Assembly (NCBI RefSeq): GCF_000284075.1
Contig: NC_017042.1
Span: 372,001 to 436,000 of the forward strand
DNA length: 64,000 nt
DNA from: Rickettsia rhipicephali str. 3-7-female6-CWPP
Lineage (GTDB): Bacteria; Pseudomonadota; Alphaproteobacteria; Rickettsiales; Rickettsiaceae
Direction: 5' to 3'
Under the pieces are notes generated by a model. It was given only the letters and a program-made list of their open reading frames with translations, did not search any database and was not told where the DNA came from. This document shows, piece by piece, positions 36,928 through 46,145 of the stretch. Positions within the stretch are counted from its first letter, which is position 1. Each line of letters opens with the position of its first letter. Position numbers and translations under genes: made by a program.

Positions 36928-37494
36928 ATGAAAATTTCAGCAAATTCAATTAGAACAGGTAACATATTAGTTTATAATAATGATTTATGGGTTGTAAGCA
37001 AAACACCGGAACATACTCAGCCCGGGAAAGGTGGAGCTTATGTACAAGTTGAGATGAAAAATTTAAAAACAGGGACAAAGCGTAACGAAAGATTTAGTTC
37101 TTCCGATTATTTAGAAAAAGCCGAGCTTGAACAAAAAGATTATCAATTTTTATATTTTGAAGGTGATGATTTGGTATTAATGGATACCAAACATTTTGAT
37201 CAAATAAATATTCCCAAAGAAATGTTAGAAGAAAAATTATCTTTCTTAACTGAAAATATGATTGTTAAAGTCGAATTTTATAATGACAAGCCTTTAAATA
37301 TTGAGCTTCTTCCAACTGTTATACTTGAAATTAGTGAAACTGATCCAGTAATAAAAGGAGCAACCGCTACCGCTTCTTATAAACCAGCAATTTTAGAAAA
37401 CGGTATTAAAGTTAAGGTCCCGCAATATTTAGAAATAGGAGAAAAAATTGTTGTTAAAACTGATGATATGACATATGTCGAGCGAGCGAAGTAA
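36928..37494 (+). CDS. efp: Elongation factor P
   Basis: 188 residues, normal length. KOW-like N-terminal domain ([53 protein letters not shown]), with the modification loop at P-G-K-G-G (Lys34 position), then two OB domains ([44 protein letters not shown]). EF-P relieves ribosome stalling at proline runs; the proline-rich protein at 21511 is an obvious client in this window. The modifying lysyl enzyme is not here. Confidence 0.97.
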   Translation: MKISANSIRTGNILVYNNDLWVVSKTPEHTQPGKGGAYVQVEMKNLKTGTKRNERFSSSDYLEKAELEQKDYQFLYFEGDDLVLMDTKHFDQINIPKEMLEEKLSFLTENMIVKVEFYNDKPLNIELLPTVILEISETDPVIKGATATASYKPAILENGIKVKVPQYLEIGEKIVVKTDDMTYVERAK

Positions 37495-37509
37495 GCTGTT
37501 TTATTGAAC

Positions 37510-37690
37510 TATGGATGTCATCCCAGCGAAGGCATTGCCCGTGTGGATACCACCCCGTCATTGCGAGCAGCCGTAGGCTGCGTGGCAATCTCGTCAAATA
37601 TCCTGAGATTGCTTCGTCAAAACTTACAGTTTTTCCTCGCAATGACGACTTTCAGCATTCACTCAGGCAATGCTTTTAGCTAGGAATGGT
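37510..37690. repeat. Nested repeats: family A copy 7 inside another repeat
   Basis: Family A (37556-37647, cgtcattgcgagcagccgtaggc to cctcgcaatgacg) is flanked by halves of another element: atgtcatcccagcgaaggcattgcccg...gataccacc on the left and actcaggcaatgcttttagctaggaatggtat on the right. The two halves complement in part. Confidence 0.75.
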
Positions 37691-37753
37691 ATCGATTTTT
37701 TAAAGCCATACGACATAATTGCTAAAACTAATATCTTAAATTAAAAATATCAA

Positions 37754-38500
37754 ATGCAACCTATAACTAATTTATTAATTAATGCCCTGCGTAAAGCTGT
37801 TAAGTTTTTGCATAGAGATTTTTTAGAACTCGAAATGCTACAAAAAAATTCTGTAAGAAATGAAGAATTTTGTAAGCGATCTTATTTAAAATTAAAAACT
37901 TTATTATGTGAAGAATTACAAAAACATACACAATATTTATTTTTTCCGGAGGATAAATTCGATTTAAATAATAATTATGAGAGTGTTTTTTTAATTAATT
38001 CTATAGATAGTCCAAATAATTTCGCCAGAAGCATACCTTTTTTTGCGATATCCGTAACTTATTTAAAAAGGAATCAAGAAGTTTTAACTCCTACTTCTAC
38101 AGTAATATATTTTCCTGCTCTTAATGAAATTTATTATGCTGAAAAAGGTAAGGGAGCTTGGATAGAAAAAAATAATTTAAACTCTAATTATCAAGGATTA
38201 AGACTTAGAGTTTCCGATAATGCCGATTTAAAAAACTGTTTAGCAATTATTGAAGATGTAAATCATAATGATTTGGAGGAGATAGAGGTAGATAATATTA
38301 GATCTTTTGGTTCTCCTTGCTACGGGACTACACTTGTAGCGTCAGGTAAAGCGGATTTAATATGTTTATCATTATTAAATTTTACATTATATTATGCATT
38401 TGAGCTTTTTATTAAGGAAGCAGGCGGGATAATTATAGATTCTAGCGATAAATTTCTATATTCAAATCGTTATATTGCTAAAAAACTTAAAAAATATTAG
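37754..38500 (+). CDS. Inositol-monophosphatase-like protein with degenerate metal site
   Basis: 248 residues. Overall order follows the SuhB/IMPase family: an N-terminal helix region, FPEDKF where the family has E-E, VFLINSIDSPNNFARSIPFFAISVTYL in place of the D-P-I-D-G-T-x-N-F block, then TSTVIYFPALNEIYYAEKGKGAWIE, SFGSPCYGTTLVASGKADL and ELFIKEAGGIIID. The first metal Asp is Asn82 (Asp85 is kept), Gly-Thr is Ser-Pro, and the W-D-x-x-A-G Asp is missing (LYYAFEL). Catalysis is therefore doubtful; a binding or regulatory role, or slow decay, is possible. Confidence 0.75.
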   Translation: MQPITNLLINALRKAVKFLHRDFLELEMLQKNSVRNEEFCKRSYLKLKTLLCEELQKHTQYLFFPEDKFDLNNNYESVFLINSIDSPNNFARSIPFFAISVTYLKRNQEVLTPTSTVIYFPALNEIYYAEKGKGAWIEKNNLNSNYQGLRLRVSDNADLKNCLAIIEDVNHNDLEEIEVDNIRSFGSPCYGTTLVASGKADLICLSLLNFTLYYAFELFIKEAGGIIIDSSDKFLYSNRYIAKKLKKY

Positions 38501-38571
38501 ACAAGAAATTATTTTAGATTTGCATTTTTATTGTTATAATAATATTAATATAATTATTAATTCATAAAGTT

Positions 38572-38895
38572 ATGGCACATTATAAAGAGTTTGAATTTGA
38601 CTGCGATTTTGGTGGACAAAGAGCCAAGTTTAAGTTTTATATAGGTACGCCTCAAGAAGGGCATCATCCGCTACAATTTCAAGCAAAATGGTTATCTGAC
38701 GAAAGAGGCGGTACTATTCCTGATGATGTTATGAAAGCAATATCACAGCTAAATGATCTTGCCAAAAAAAACGGTGTTCCACTCCCGGATTTATGCGTAT
38801 ATGCTCTTGGTTTTGCGCACGAAGCCCAAGCTACCCCTCAAGACGAAGATGCAGACGAGAGTGAGAACCAAGAGGATAAAGCAGAGCAGGCATAG
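38572..38895 (+). CDS. DUF2610-like small protein
   Basis: 107 residues. N-terminal part rich in aromatic and basic residues ([39 protein letters not shown]), a middle helix ([31 protein letters not shown]) and a strongly acidic tail ([16 protein letters not shown]). No signal or membrane helix. I recall DUF2610 as a Rickettsiales family of this kind. Function unknown. It lies 33 bases before psd. Confidence 0.7.
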   Translation: MAHYKEFEFDCDFGGQRAKFKFYIGTPQEGHHPLQFQAKWLSDERGGTIPDDVMKAISQLNDLAKKNGVPLPDLCVYALGFAHEAQATPQDEDADESENQEDKAEQA

Positions 38896-38928
38896 TTAAA
38901 AATAATAAGGAGATTCATAGAGATTAAA

Positions 38929-39624
38929 ATGAAACAATATAATGATTTATTTAAAATTATTCACCGCGAAGGATATATATTTATTGCTAGCTTTGCATTA
39001 GTAAGTTTTTTATTAGCATCATTTAATGAAAAACTTGGCTGTATTGGATGTATTGCTACTGCTTGGTGTATTTATTTTTTCCGTAATCCTGATCGCTTTG
39101 TGCCTATAAGTGATGATCTGGTAATAAGTCCTGCAGATGGAATAATTCAAGAAATTAAGGAAGCATTGCCGCCCCCGGAATTAGGTCTTGGTGATGTGGA
39201 AATGATTAGAGTTAGTATTTTTCTAAATCTTTTAAATGTCCATGTTAATAGAATCCCGGCAAACGGAAAAATTTTAGCACTTCATTATAATCCGGGAAAA
39301 TTTTTTAATGCTTCACTCGATAAAGCTAGTATTTATAATGAGCGTCAATCAGTACTAATGGAAACTGCTCAAGGGCAGAAAATTGTTTTTGTTCAAATAG
39401 CCGGACTTATAGCAAGGCGTATAGTTTGTGATTTAGAAGAGGGTAATGAAGTTAAAACGGGCGAGCGATACGGTATAATTCGTTTTGGTAGCAGAGTAGA
39501 TGTTTATCTACCGTTGAAAACAGCTTTATTAGTGAGTAAAGGGCAGACTGCTATAGGCGGTGAAACTATCATTGCTGATTTTGGACGTAAAAAGACAACA
39601 GAATTTAAGTTTGAGAGGAAGTAG
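38929..39624 (+). CDS. psd: Phosphatidylserine decarboxylase
   Basis: 231 residues, short form. One membrane helix near the start ([14 protein letters not shown]), [22 protein letters not shown] and the self-cleavage site in RFGSRVD (Gly-Ser), where the Ser becomes the pyruvoyl group. It converts phosphatidylserine to phosphatidylethanolamine. pssA, the preceding step, lies just downstream, separated by nested repeats; together they complete the phosphatidylethanolamine branch. Confidence 0.96.
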   Translation: MKQYNDLFKIIHREGYIFIASFALVSFLLASFNEKLGCIGCIATAWCIYFFRNPDRFVPISDDLVISPADGIIQEIKEALPPPELGLGDVEMIRVSIFLNLLNVHVNRIPANGKILALHYNPGKFFNASLDKASIYNERQSVLMETAQGQKIVFVQIAGLIARRIVCDLEEGNEVKTGERYGIIRFGSRVDVYLPLKTALLVSKGQTAIGGETIIADFGRKKTTEFKFERK

Positions 39625-39641
39625 CCTCATAACTTTAAAAC

Positions 39642-39829
39642 CGTCATTGCGAGCAGCCGTAGGCATGGTTTGTTTATGTCATTCCCGCGTAGGCGGGAAT
39701 CCTCTGTTTATTTTATCAAATATATAATTTTTGTACCAATATTAAGATTATTTTTTTCTGGATTCCTGCTTTCGCAGGAATGAGACATTGACAGCCATGC
39801 AACCACACTGTTTTTTCCTTGCAATGACG
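39642..39829. repeat. Family A repeat (copy 8) split by a family B repeat
   Basis: Outer ends cgtcattgcgagcagccgtaggc (39642-) and ccttgcaatgacg (-39829) belong to family A. Inside, 39676-39787 is a family B element (gtcattcccgcgtaggcgggaatcc ... ggattcctgctttcgcaggaat). The order shows B entered an existing A copy. Confidence 0.82.
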
Positions 39830-39859
39830 TTATAAATAAATACATTTTGAGTATAAAAA

Positions 39860-40627
39860 TTGTTAAAAATTCGTAAATCTATAATAACTAAGCCTGTACC
39901 TCTAATAAAATTAATTCCCAACTCTATTACGTTGCTTGGTTTAGTAACCGGTATGAGTTCTATAAAATTTGCTTTGGATAGCAGATGGGAACTTGCGGTA
40001 TATTGCATTATAGTAGCGGCAATTATTGACGGTATCGACGGTAGAATAGCAAGGATGCTAAATGCAGCTAGCCCATTTGGTGCAGAGCTTGATTCATTAT
40101 GCGATTTTGCTAATTTCGGTATAGCTCCTGCCTATCTGATATATTTATGGTCTTTTCAACAATATGAGTATAAGGTATTTTCATCAGCGGTAATGTTATT
40201 ATTTATAGTGTGTATGGCACTACGTTTAGCTCGCTTTAACGTTGGTATTTATCAACCGAAACAAGATAAAAAAACTGACTATTTTTTTACTGGTGTACCT
40301 GCCCCATGCGGTGCTTTACTTGCTTTAATGCCTGTAATGATAGATTTTGAAATCGGTACGTTATTAAATATCAATATCCGTACTCACACTATAACAATTA
40401 ATATATATTTGGCTATTATAGCTTTTCTACTTGCTAGTAGGCTTCCTACAATCTCAACAAAAAATTTGAGTATTAAACCTGAATATTTATCGCTTGCAAT
40501 GATTTTAGTTGCTATTGTTATTATAAATCTTATCATATATCCATGGTACTCACTGCCGTTAATTGCAGTTATATATATTCTTTCTATACCAATTTGTTAT
40601 TTTTTTAAACATAGAGGGTATTGGTAA
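39860..40627 (+). CDS. pssA: CDP-diacylglycerol-serine O-phosphatidyltransferase
   Basis: 255 residues from TTG 39860. The CDP-alcohol phosphotransferase motif D-G-x-x-A-R-x8-G-x3-D-x3-D is present: DGIDGRIARMLNAASPFGAELDSLCDFANFGIAPA. Start TKPVPLIKLIPNSITLLGLVTGMSS and several membrane helices are typical. It makes phosphatidylserine for Psd. The TTG start is accepted because no ATG lies nearby before the conserved region; certainty about the first residues is moderate. Confidence 0.94.
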   Translation: MLKIRKSIITKPVPLIKLIPNSITLLGLVTGMSSIKFALDSRWELAVYCIIVAAIIDGIDGRIARMLNAASPFGAELDSLCDFANFGIAPAYLIYLWSFQQYEYKVFSSAVMLLFIVCMALRLARFNVGIYQPKQDKKTDYFFTGVPAPCGALLALMPVMIDFEIGTLLNINIRTHTITINIYLAIIAFLLASRLPTISTKNLSIKPEYLSLAMILVAIVIINLIIYPWYSLPLIAVIYILSIPICYFFKHRGYW

Positions 40628-40642
40628 AGTTAATTATGCCGA

Positions 40643-41685
40643 GTGTATTACAACAAAGCTATCGACAAATATAAACATCATCCATTTACTAAATATGTAA
40701 TTATTATAGCCTTAATCATATTTATTTGGGATATAGAATTTATGTTTGGGCAAATACACAATCCACGGATAATGCTTACATAGATGCAGATATTTCAAAT
40801 GTTAGTGCTGAAGTTAGCGGTGTTTTAACAAAGTTATTTGTTACCGATAATACTAAAGTTAATAAAGGTGATCTGATAGGTGAAATTGACGATAGAGATT
40901 ATAAGGCAAAACTTGCAGCACTTGAAGCATCTATTGAAGCTTGCATAAAAAATATAGAAATTATAGAGCAAAAAATCTCAATAGGGCAGATTAGCCTAGA
41001 GCAAGCAGCTGAAAAATTAAAGCTTAATAAAATAAGCTTTGATATTGTGGCAACAGATTTTATTAGAGTGCAGGAATTAAATAAGGCAAAATGTGCTAGC
41101 TCTAAAACGTTAGATGATTCTAAAAACGCATATCAAAAAGCCAAAACGGATTATAAACAAGCACAGTTAGATTTCGATATATCTAAGCAACATTTACAGC
41201 TTCTTGAGCTTGAAAAAGCAGCAGAACAGGAAAAACTTAAAGAGCTAACAGAAAATAAAAAAGTAACCTTAAGGAGCTTACAAAATACTAAACTTATTGC
41301 TATGGTACCCGGTATATTAGGTAATAGTAGTTTAGAAGTCGGAAATTACATAGTACCGGGTAGGGCGTTGTTTTCTATAGTTCAAGATAATACTATGTAT
41401 ATTCAGGCTAATTTTAAAGAAACACAAATTCAGAAATTTAAGTCCGGCATGAAAGTCAAAATTGAATTTGATGCTTTGCCTAAAAAGGTAATTTACGGGA
41501 AGATTCGTAATATTGCTCCTGCTACCGGCTCTAAATTTAGCTTAATCCCACCAGATCATGCTACCGGTAATTTTACTAAAAGCGTACAACGTGTACCTGT
41601 TTTAATAGATTTTGAATCCCCAAATGCTAATCTAGTTCCCGGCATGTCAGCAATCGTATCCATTAGAACGGATCAAAGCACGTAA
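40643..41685 (+). CDS. emrA: EmrA/HlyD-type periplasmic adaptor, frameshifted near N-terminus
   Basis: The main frame (from TTG 40726, 319 residues) has the adaptor order: NTQSTDNAYIDADISNVSAEVSGVLTKLFV (lipoyl half), long helices (EASIEACIKNIEIIEQKI, KQAQLDFDISKQHLQLLELEKAAEQEKLKEL), the second lipoyl half, and a beta-barrel (ILGNSSLEVGNYIVPGRALFSIV, YIQANFKETQIQKFKSGMKVKIEFDA). The expected N-terminal anchor (YNKAIDKYKHHPFTKYVIIIALIIFIW) is in another frame from GTG 40643; one extra G in the ggg near 40728 would join them. If not restored, the protein lacks its membrane anchor. No emrB follows. Confidence 0.8.
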
Positions 41686-41798
41686 TTTTTGTTAAAAAAT
41701 AGCAATAATTATTCTATTAAAAGTACATATTCTAGTATTATTTACTGATTACTTAAAAAGCTATAATAATATGAGTAATACCAAAAGTAATAATTAAT

Positions 41799-42641
41799 AT
41801 GCAAAGATATTTAGATCCCACTAATGATAGTGTATTTAAAAAAATCTTTCGTGATTTAAAGAGGTTCAAGGAATTTATCAATGCAGTTCTTGAACCACCT
41901 GAGGGGCTTAGAATTAAAGCAATAGAATTTATATCTGTAGAGCAAGTACCTATGCTCGATAAAGGGAACAAAAAGCATATTTGATTTAAAGGTTAAAGAT
42001 GAAGCCAGTCGCTGGTATATAATCGAGATGCAAAAAAGAAATGAAAGCGATTACTTAAAAAGAGTGCAATATTATTCTGCTCATTCTTACGTACAGCAAC
42101 TTACACAAGGAATAAAGCATAAAGATTTATTACCGGTAATAGTTATTTCACTTATTAAGACTAAAATGTTTGATGATGAAGTACCTGTATAAGTCTTCAT
42201 AAAATGCTTGAAACTAAAACAAATAAGCAATATTTATTTGATTTTTCCTATGTATTTATAGAGCTTAAAAAATTTGATAAAGATAAGCTTGAAACTACTA
42301 TAGATGAGTGGCTACATTTATTTAAGTGTGTAGAAACAGAAAACAGCCTACCTGCAAATATAAAGAGCGAGCTAAGTATTAGATGTATACAATATAATAG
42401 AAATGCATAACCTCACTGCCAAAGAATATGATGCCTATATAAGAGCGAAATTAATGGAAGATGCCGAGGAAATAGCTTTAGCAGCAAGGTGTGAAAAGGG
42501 AAAGCTGAAAGAAGCATAGAAATAGCAAAGAACTTGTTACTTAAAGATATAGATGTCAATATAATAGCAGATTCAACAGGGCTAACTATAGAAGAAATAG
42601 AAGAACTAAAAGCAAAAATAGAAAATTTTGAAACTAGTTGA
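41799..42641 (+). pseudogene. Rpn-family PD-(D/E)XK nuclease relic
   Basis: Starts RYLDPTNDSVFKKIFRDLKRFKEFINAVLEPPEG, the family opening (L-x-P-x-x-D-x-x-F-K). After a frame change at ~41980 come FDLKVKDEASRWYIIEMQKRNESDYLKRVQYYSAHSYVQQL, with the catalytic D...E-M-Q, and GIKHKDLLPVIVISLIK to a stop near 42190. Then YLFDFSYVFIELKKFDKDKLETTIDEWLHLF and, in further frames, LTAKEYDAYIRAKLMEDAEE and AKNLLLKDIDVNIIADSTGLTIEEIEELKAK. The family (PDDEXK_2, recombination-promoting nuclease) is abundant in some Rickettsia. Four or more frame changes, so dead. Confidence 0.88.
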
Positions 42642-42647
42642 TTAAAA

Positions 42648-42851
42648 TTATTTGCTCTTTAACTCTGCTAATTCTTTCTTGAGTTTTATTACTAAAGTTT
42701 GTAATTTTTCAAATTCTTCGCGAGTGACGTAATTACCTTTAAGTATTTTATCCTCAATTATGCCACAGCTTTTATCCGTTATACTATTTAAGGCTTTTTG
42801 TGCTACGCTGCTAGCTCCAACGGCTACTTTTAAAATATTATTTGTTTTCAT
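42648..42851 (-). CDS. ubiK: UbiK/BMFP-family accessory factor
   Basis: 67 residues. The family's form is a short helical N-terminus and a C-terminal coiled coil with a conserved Val-Thr-Arg-Glu-Glu-Phe: here GNYVTREEFEKLQTLVIKLKKELAELKSK. UbiK proteins trimerise and assist ubiquinone synthesis; ubiquinone would feed the bd and other oxidases. Its start overlaps the bolA stop by 4 bases (ATGA), so the two are translationally coupled. Confidence 0.82.
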   Translation of the reverse strand: MKTNNILKVAVGASSVAQKALNSITDKSCGIIEDKILKGNYVTREEFEKLQTLVIKLKKELAELKSK

Positions 42852-43090
42852 AGTACCTCTATCGATAAAGCATGCAAGCCGCTATTAAATTCATCGGCAA
42901 GTAAGTTATTAATAGTGCGATGATTGGCAATTAGGCTTTTTCCCTGTAATGTTTCTGCAGAAATTCTTATTTTTATATGGCTGTGAATTCCGTTATAATG
43001 ACTAGCATGTTTATAGCTTTCATCTATTATTTCTTGAAAATGTGGTTTTAACACACTTAATTTTTCTTGTATCCTTTCTATGCGGCTCAT
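42848..43090 (-). CDS. bolA: BolA-family protein
   Basis: 80 residues. Residues ~5-75 match BolA: RIQEKLSVLKPHFQEIIDESYKHASHY, HIKIRISAETLQGKSLIANHRTINNLLADEF and LHALSIEVL. The usual Cys is not in the loop, but His62-region (ANHRTI) residues that bind Fe-S clusters with a monothiol glutaredoxin are kept. It acts in iron-sulfur trafficking or stress response. No glutaredoxin gene is adjacent. Confidence 0.9.
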   Translation of the reverse strand: MSRIERIQEKLSVLKPHFQEIIDESYKHASHYNGIHSHIKIRISAETLQGKSLIANHRTINNLLADEFNSGLHALSIEVL

Positions 43091-43144
43091 ATTTTTATTT
43101 TATTTACAGTAAAAATATCCTAATATTCTTAAGTATATAATTTT

Positions 43145-44368
43145 ATGATACACATGGCAATGTCGGAATTAATAACGGATTATAAAGATTTACAAGATGC
43201 GATAGATAAATTGGAAAAAGGCGTATGTTTTGCTTGTAGATTAGTTAATTATTATGAAATAGAATTTATAGAGCAGGGTAAGCATTTTATAATTGAAGAT
43301 TTAGATCAAATCATTGAAGATGTAAGCAAAGAACTTAAGATTTTTTCAAAGTTTAAGAAAATAAAGAAAGATAGAATATTATTTATCCTAAATACTACTG
43401 ATTCTGACTTAATTAAAAATTTTGCTAGAAAATTATATTTATTTTTGCAGCTTTATATTAATGAACAGAAGCCGGCAATTTATATGAATTGTTATATTGC
43501 TAGTATTAAATTTCCAAAAGTAAGTAATAATGCTAAAGAAATTGAAAAAACGTTAAATATGTTACTTTCACAAAATAATAATTATTATTACCGTGAATAT
43601 AGCAGTACAGAACATGATTTGGAAAATATAAGAAAATCTAATCTTCAGCTTAACTTACTACGACAAGCCTTAGCAAAAAAGACTATGCGATTTGCTTATC
43701 AGCCTATAATAGATCGTAATACTATGAAGATTCATTATTATGAATGTCTGCTTCGTATACCTGACGAGAACGGTGTTTATATTTCCGTAGGTCCTATAAT
43801 CCCTATTGCTGAAAATAAAGGATTAATTTTTATAATTGATCAAATTGTTTTAGAAATGACTGTTAATGAACTTGCCCGCAACCCAAACTTAATGTTAGCC
43901 GTTAATATTTCAAATATAGGAACAGGCGATGAAGCTTTATGGGAAATAGCAGAAAACTTATTAAAAGCTCATAATGTTCGGGATCGTTTAATTATTGAAA
44001 TTACGGAAACTTCTTTCAATGAGAATTACGATAAAATAACTTTATTTATTAATAAACTACGTAAGTACGGATGTAAATTTGCATTAGACGATTTTGGTGC
44101 GGGTTTTACTTCTTTTAAACAACTTCAAAGCTTACCAATTGATATTATCAAAATTGACGGTAAATATGTGCGTAGTATTACAAGTGATGTACAAAGTAGG
44201 TATTTCGTAGAAAGATTAATTAAAATTTCAGAAGATTTAGGTATTAAAACAGTAGCTGAATTCGTAGAAAACGGAGAAATAGCCAAATTTTTAATTGATC
44301 TAAAAGTCGGTGGGCTACAAGGAAACTTCTATTCCGAAGCAAAATTTGATAGGGTGGATGAGGTTTAA
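43145..44368 (+). CDS. EAL-domain cyclic-di-GMP phosphodiesterase
   Basis: 407 residues. The EAL domain (~175-400) starts QALAKKTMRFAYQPIIDR and keeps the catalytic set: Glu200 in E-C-L-L-R (the family's E-A-L, with Cys for Ala), Asn in LMLAVNIS, Glu in LIIEITETS, Asp315-Asp316 in LDDFGAGFTSF, Lys in IIKIDGKYV and Glu in TVAEFVENG. An active enzyme is expected. The first ~170 residues have no recognised motif and may be a worn GGDEF domain. Three Met near the start leave the exact first residue open. Confidence 0.93.
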   Translation: MIHMAMSELITDYKDLQDAIDKLEKGVCFACRLVNYYEIEFIEQGKHFIIEDLDQIIEDVSKELKIFSKFKKIKKDRILFILNTTDSDLIKNFARKLYLFLQLYINEQKPAIYMNCYIASIKFPKVSNNAKEIEKTLNMLLSQNNNYYYREYSSTEHDLENIRKSNLQLNLLRQALAKKTMRFAYQPIIDRNTMKIHYYECLLRIPDENGVYISVGPIIPIAENKGLIFIIDQIVLEMTVNELARNPNLMLAVNISNIGTGDEALWEIAENLLKAHNVRDRLIIEITETSFNENYDKITLFINKLRKYGCKFALDDFGAGFTSFKQLQSLPIDIIKIDGKYVRSITSDVQSRYFVERLIKISEDLGIKTVAEFVENGEIAKFLIDLKVGGLQGNFYSEAKFDRVDEV

Positions 44369-44420
44369 TGATTGTCATACTGAACCGGTTTTGTTGTATG
44401 GCTCTTGAAAAAGACTCCGA

Positions 44421-44523
44421 TGTTATGCCGTGACTTGACCACGGTATCCATAAAAATAACTTTTGATATCAATGATTTTAATATTTTAAACTGGATACCG
44501 CGATCAAGTCGCGGTATGACACA
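44421..44523. repeat. Palindromic repeat family C, copy 2
   Basis: tgttatgccgtgacttgaccacggtatcc at the left and ctggataccgcgatcaagtcgcggtatgaca at the right, each a hairpin. Between the EAL gene and murC. Confidence 0.87.
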
Positions 44524-44588
44524 GTGAGTGCTTGACAATGTTACTTAAAACCTATATGCAGAACTCAATTTTAAATGATTAAACTTAG

Positions 44589-46046
44589 ATGCTGTTACTT
44601 GAATTAAAAAAAACTAATCAAACCTTAGAAACTATACATTTTATAGGTATCGGTGGCGTTGGCATGAGCGGTATTGCCGAGATATTACATAATCTAGGTT
44701 ATAAAGTACAAGGTTCCGATTTAGTGGAAAATTATAATACTAAAAGGCTTGAGTCATACGGCATTAAAATATTTTTAGGACACGCCGAGCAGAACATTAC
44801 CAATGTGTCGTATGTTGTTATTTCATCGGCAATTAATCCAAAGAATCCTGAAATAAAAGAAGCTTTGGAGCGTAAAATTCCAATTATTAGACGTGCGGAC
44901 ATGCTTGCTGAACTTATGAGATTAAAATGTTCAGTAGCAGTTTCGGGATCGCACGGTAAAACCACTACTACTTCTTTAGTTGCTTGTTTATTTGAGGCAG
45001 CCGGTTTATGTCCTACGGTTATTAACGGTGGGATCATAAATAATAAATCGACTAATGCATATCTTGGTTCAAGTAATTATTTAATTGCGGAGGCTGATGA
45101 ATCGGATGCAACGTTTATTCATATTCCATCAACTATTGCGATAATAACTAACATTGATCCTGAACATTTAGATTATTATAAAGATTTTGAAACATTAATT
45201 GGTGCTTTTAGAAGCTTTATTACTAATTTGCCATTTTACGGTTTTGCCGTTTGTTGTATCGATCATAAAATAGTTCGTAAGTTAGTAGACGATATTACTG
45301 AAAGGAAGATTGTTACTTATGGCATCGATTCGGAAGATGCTCATATTATAGCATTTAATATTAACACTGATATTGCCTCCTCTACTTTTGACGTAAAAAT
45401 TAGTCTACCAAATGTACTAGGTACAACGATTATTGAAAAAATTACTATTCCAACGCCCGGAAGACATAATATTTTAAATAGTCTTGCTGCAATTGCCGTT
45501 GGGATCGAATTAGATTTCGGTATTAAAGCTATTAAAAACGGTTTTAATAATTTTAAAGGAGTGAAGAGGAGATTTACTAAAGTAGCTGAATATAATAAGG
45601 CTTCAATTATCGATGATTACGCTCATCACCCTGAGGAAATCAAAGCAACGCTTGCGACGGCTAAAAATATAGCAAATAAACAAAACGGTAAAGTTATTGC
45701 TATTTTTCAGCCTCACAGATATTCAAGAATGCAGTATCTATTTGATGATTTTATGCTTTGCTTTGCTGATGCCGATATACTCTATATTACCGATATATAT
45801 GCTGCAGGTGAAAACCCTATAGAAGGAATTACAGGACAAAGTTTAGTTGATAAGATTACTAAGAATAAACATCACGATAAAGCAAATTTTCTAGCAGAGC
45901 TAGATGATGCGGTTGGAGTTATTATAGATAATGCAGCTTCCGGTGATATGATAATTATGATGGGAGCAGGTAATATTTCAAGTTTTGCTAATGAATTAGA
46001 TAGGAGATTGTTATCCCGTGGCTTCAGCTGTCATACCGTGGTTTGA
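44589..46046 (+). CDS. murC: UDP-N-acetylmuramate-L-alanine ligase
   Basis: 485 residues. N-terminal [29 protein letters not shown] binds the substrate; the ATP loop is [12 protein letters not shown]; then [41 protein letters not shown] and [14 protein letters not shown]. It adds the first alanine of the peptidoglycan stem peptide. The last residues (RGFSCHTVV) and stop are encoded by a family C repeat fragment (from ~46011), so the C-terminus is repeat-derived. First gene of a mur-fts cluster. Confidence 0.97.
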   Translation: MLLLELKKTNQTLETIHFIGIGGVGMSGIAEILHNLGYKVQGSDLVENYNTKRLESYGIKIFLGHAEQNITNVSYVVISSAINPKNPEIKEALERKIPIIRRADMLAELMRLKCSVAVSGSHGKTTTTSLVACLFEAAGLCPTVINGGIINNKSTNAYLGSSNYLIAEADESDATFIHIPSTIAIITNIDPEHLDYYKDFETLIGAFRSFITNLPFYGFAVCCIDHKIVRKLVDDITERKIVTYGIDSEDAHIIAFNINTDIASSTFDVKISLPNVLGTTIIEKITIPTPGRHNILNSLAAIAVGIELDFGIKAIKNGFNNFKGVKRRFTKVAEYNKASIIDDYAHHPEEIKATLATAKNIANKQNGKVIAIFQPHRYSRMQYLFDDFMLCFADADILYITDIYAAGENPIEGITGQSLVDKITKNKHHDKANFLAELDDAVGVIIDNAASGDMIIMMGAGNISSFANELDRRLLSRGFSCHTVV

Positions 46047-46055
46047 CCGGTCTTA
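46011..46055. repeat. Family C repeat fragment at the murC end
   Basis: gttatcccgtggcttcagctgtcataccgtggtttgacc shares the family C words but is rearranged. It spans the murC stop and part of the murC-murB gap; the next 90 bases (tagggtcaagcgaactagggg) look like repeat debris too. Confidence 0.65.
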
Positions 46056-46145
46056 TTGCATGACATCTGTTCGTATAGCATAGGGTCAAGCGAACTAGGG
46101 GACAAAAGAGTGAAGATAACAGTAAAGCGAATAGCAGGACTAAAT

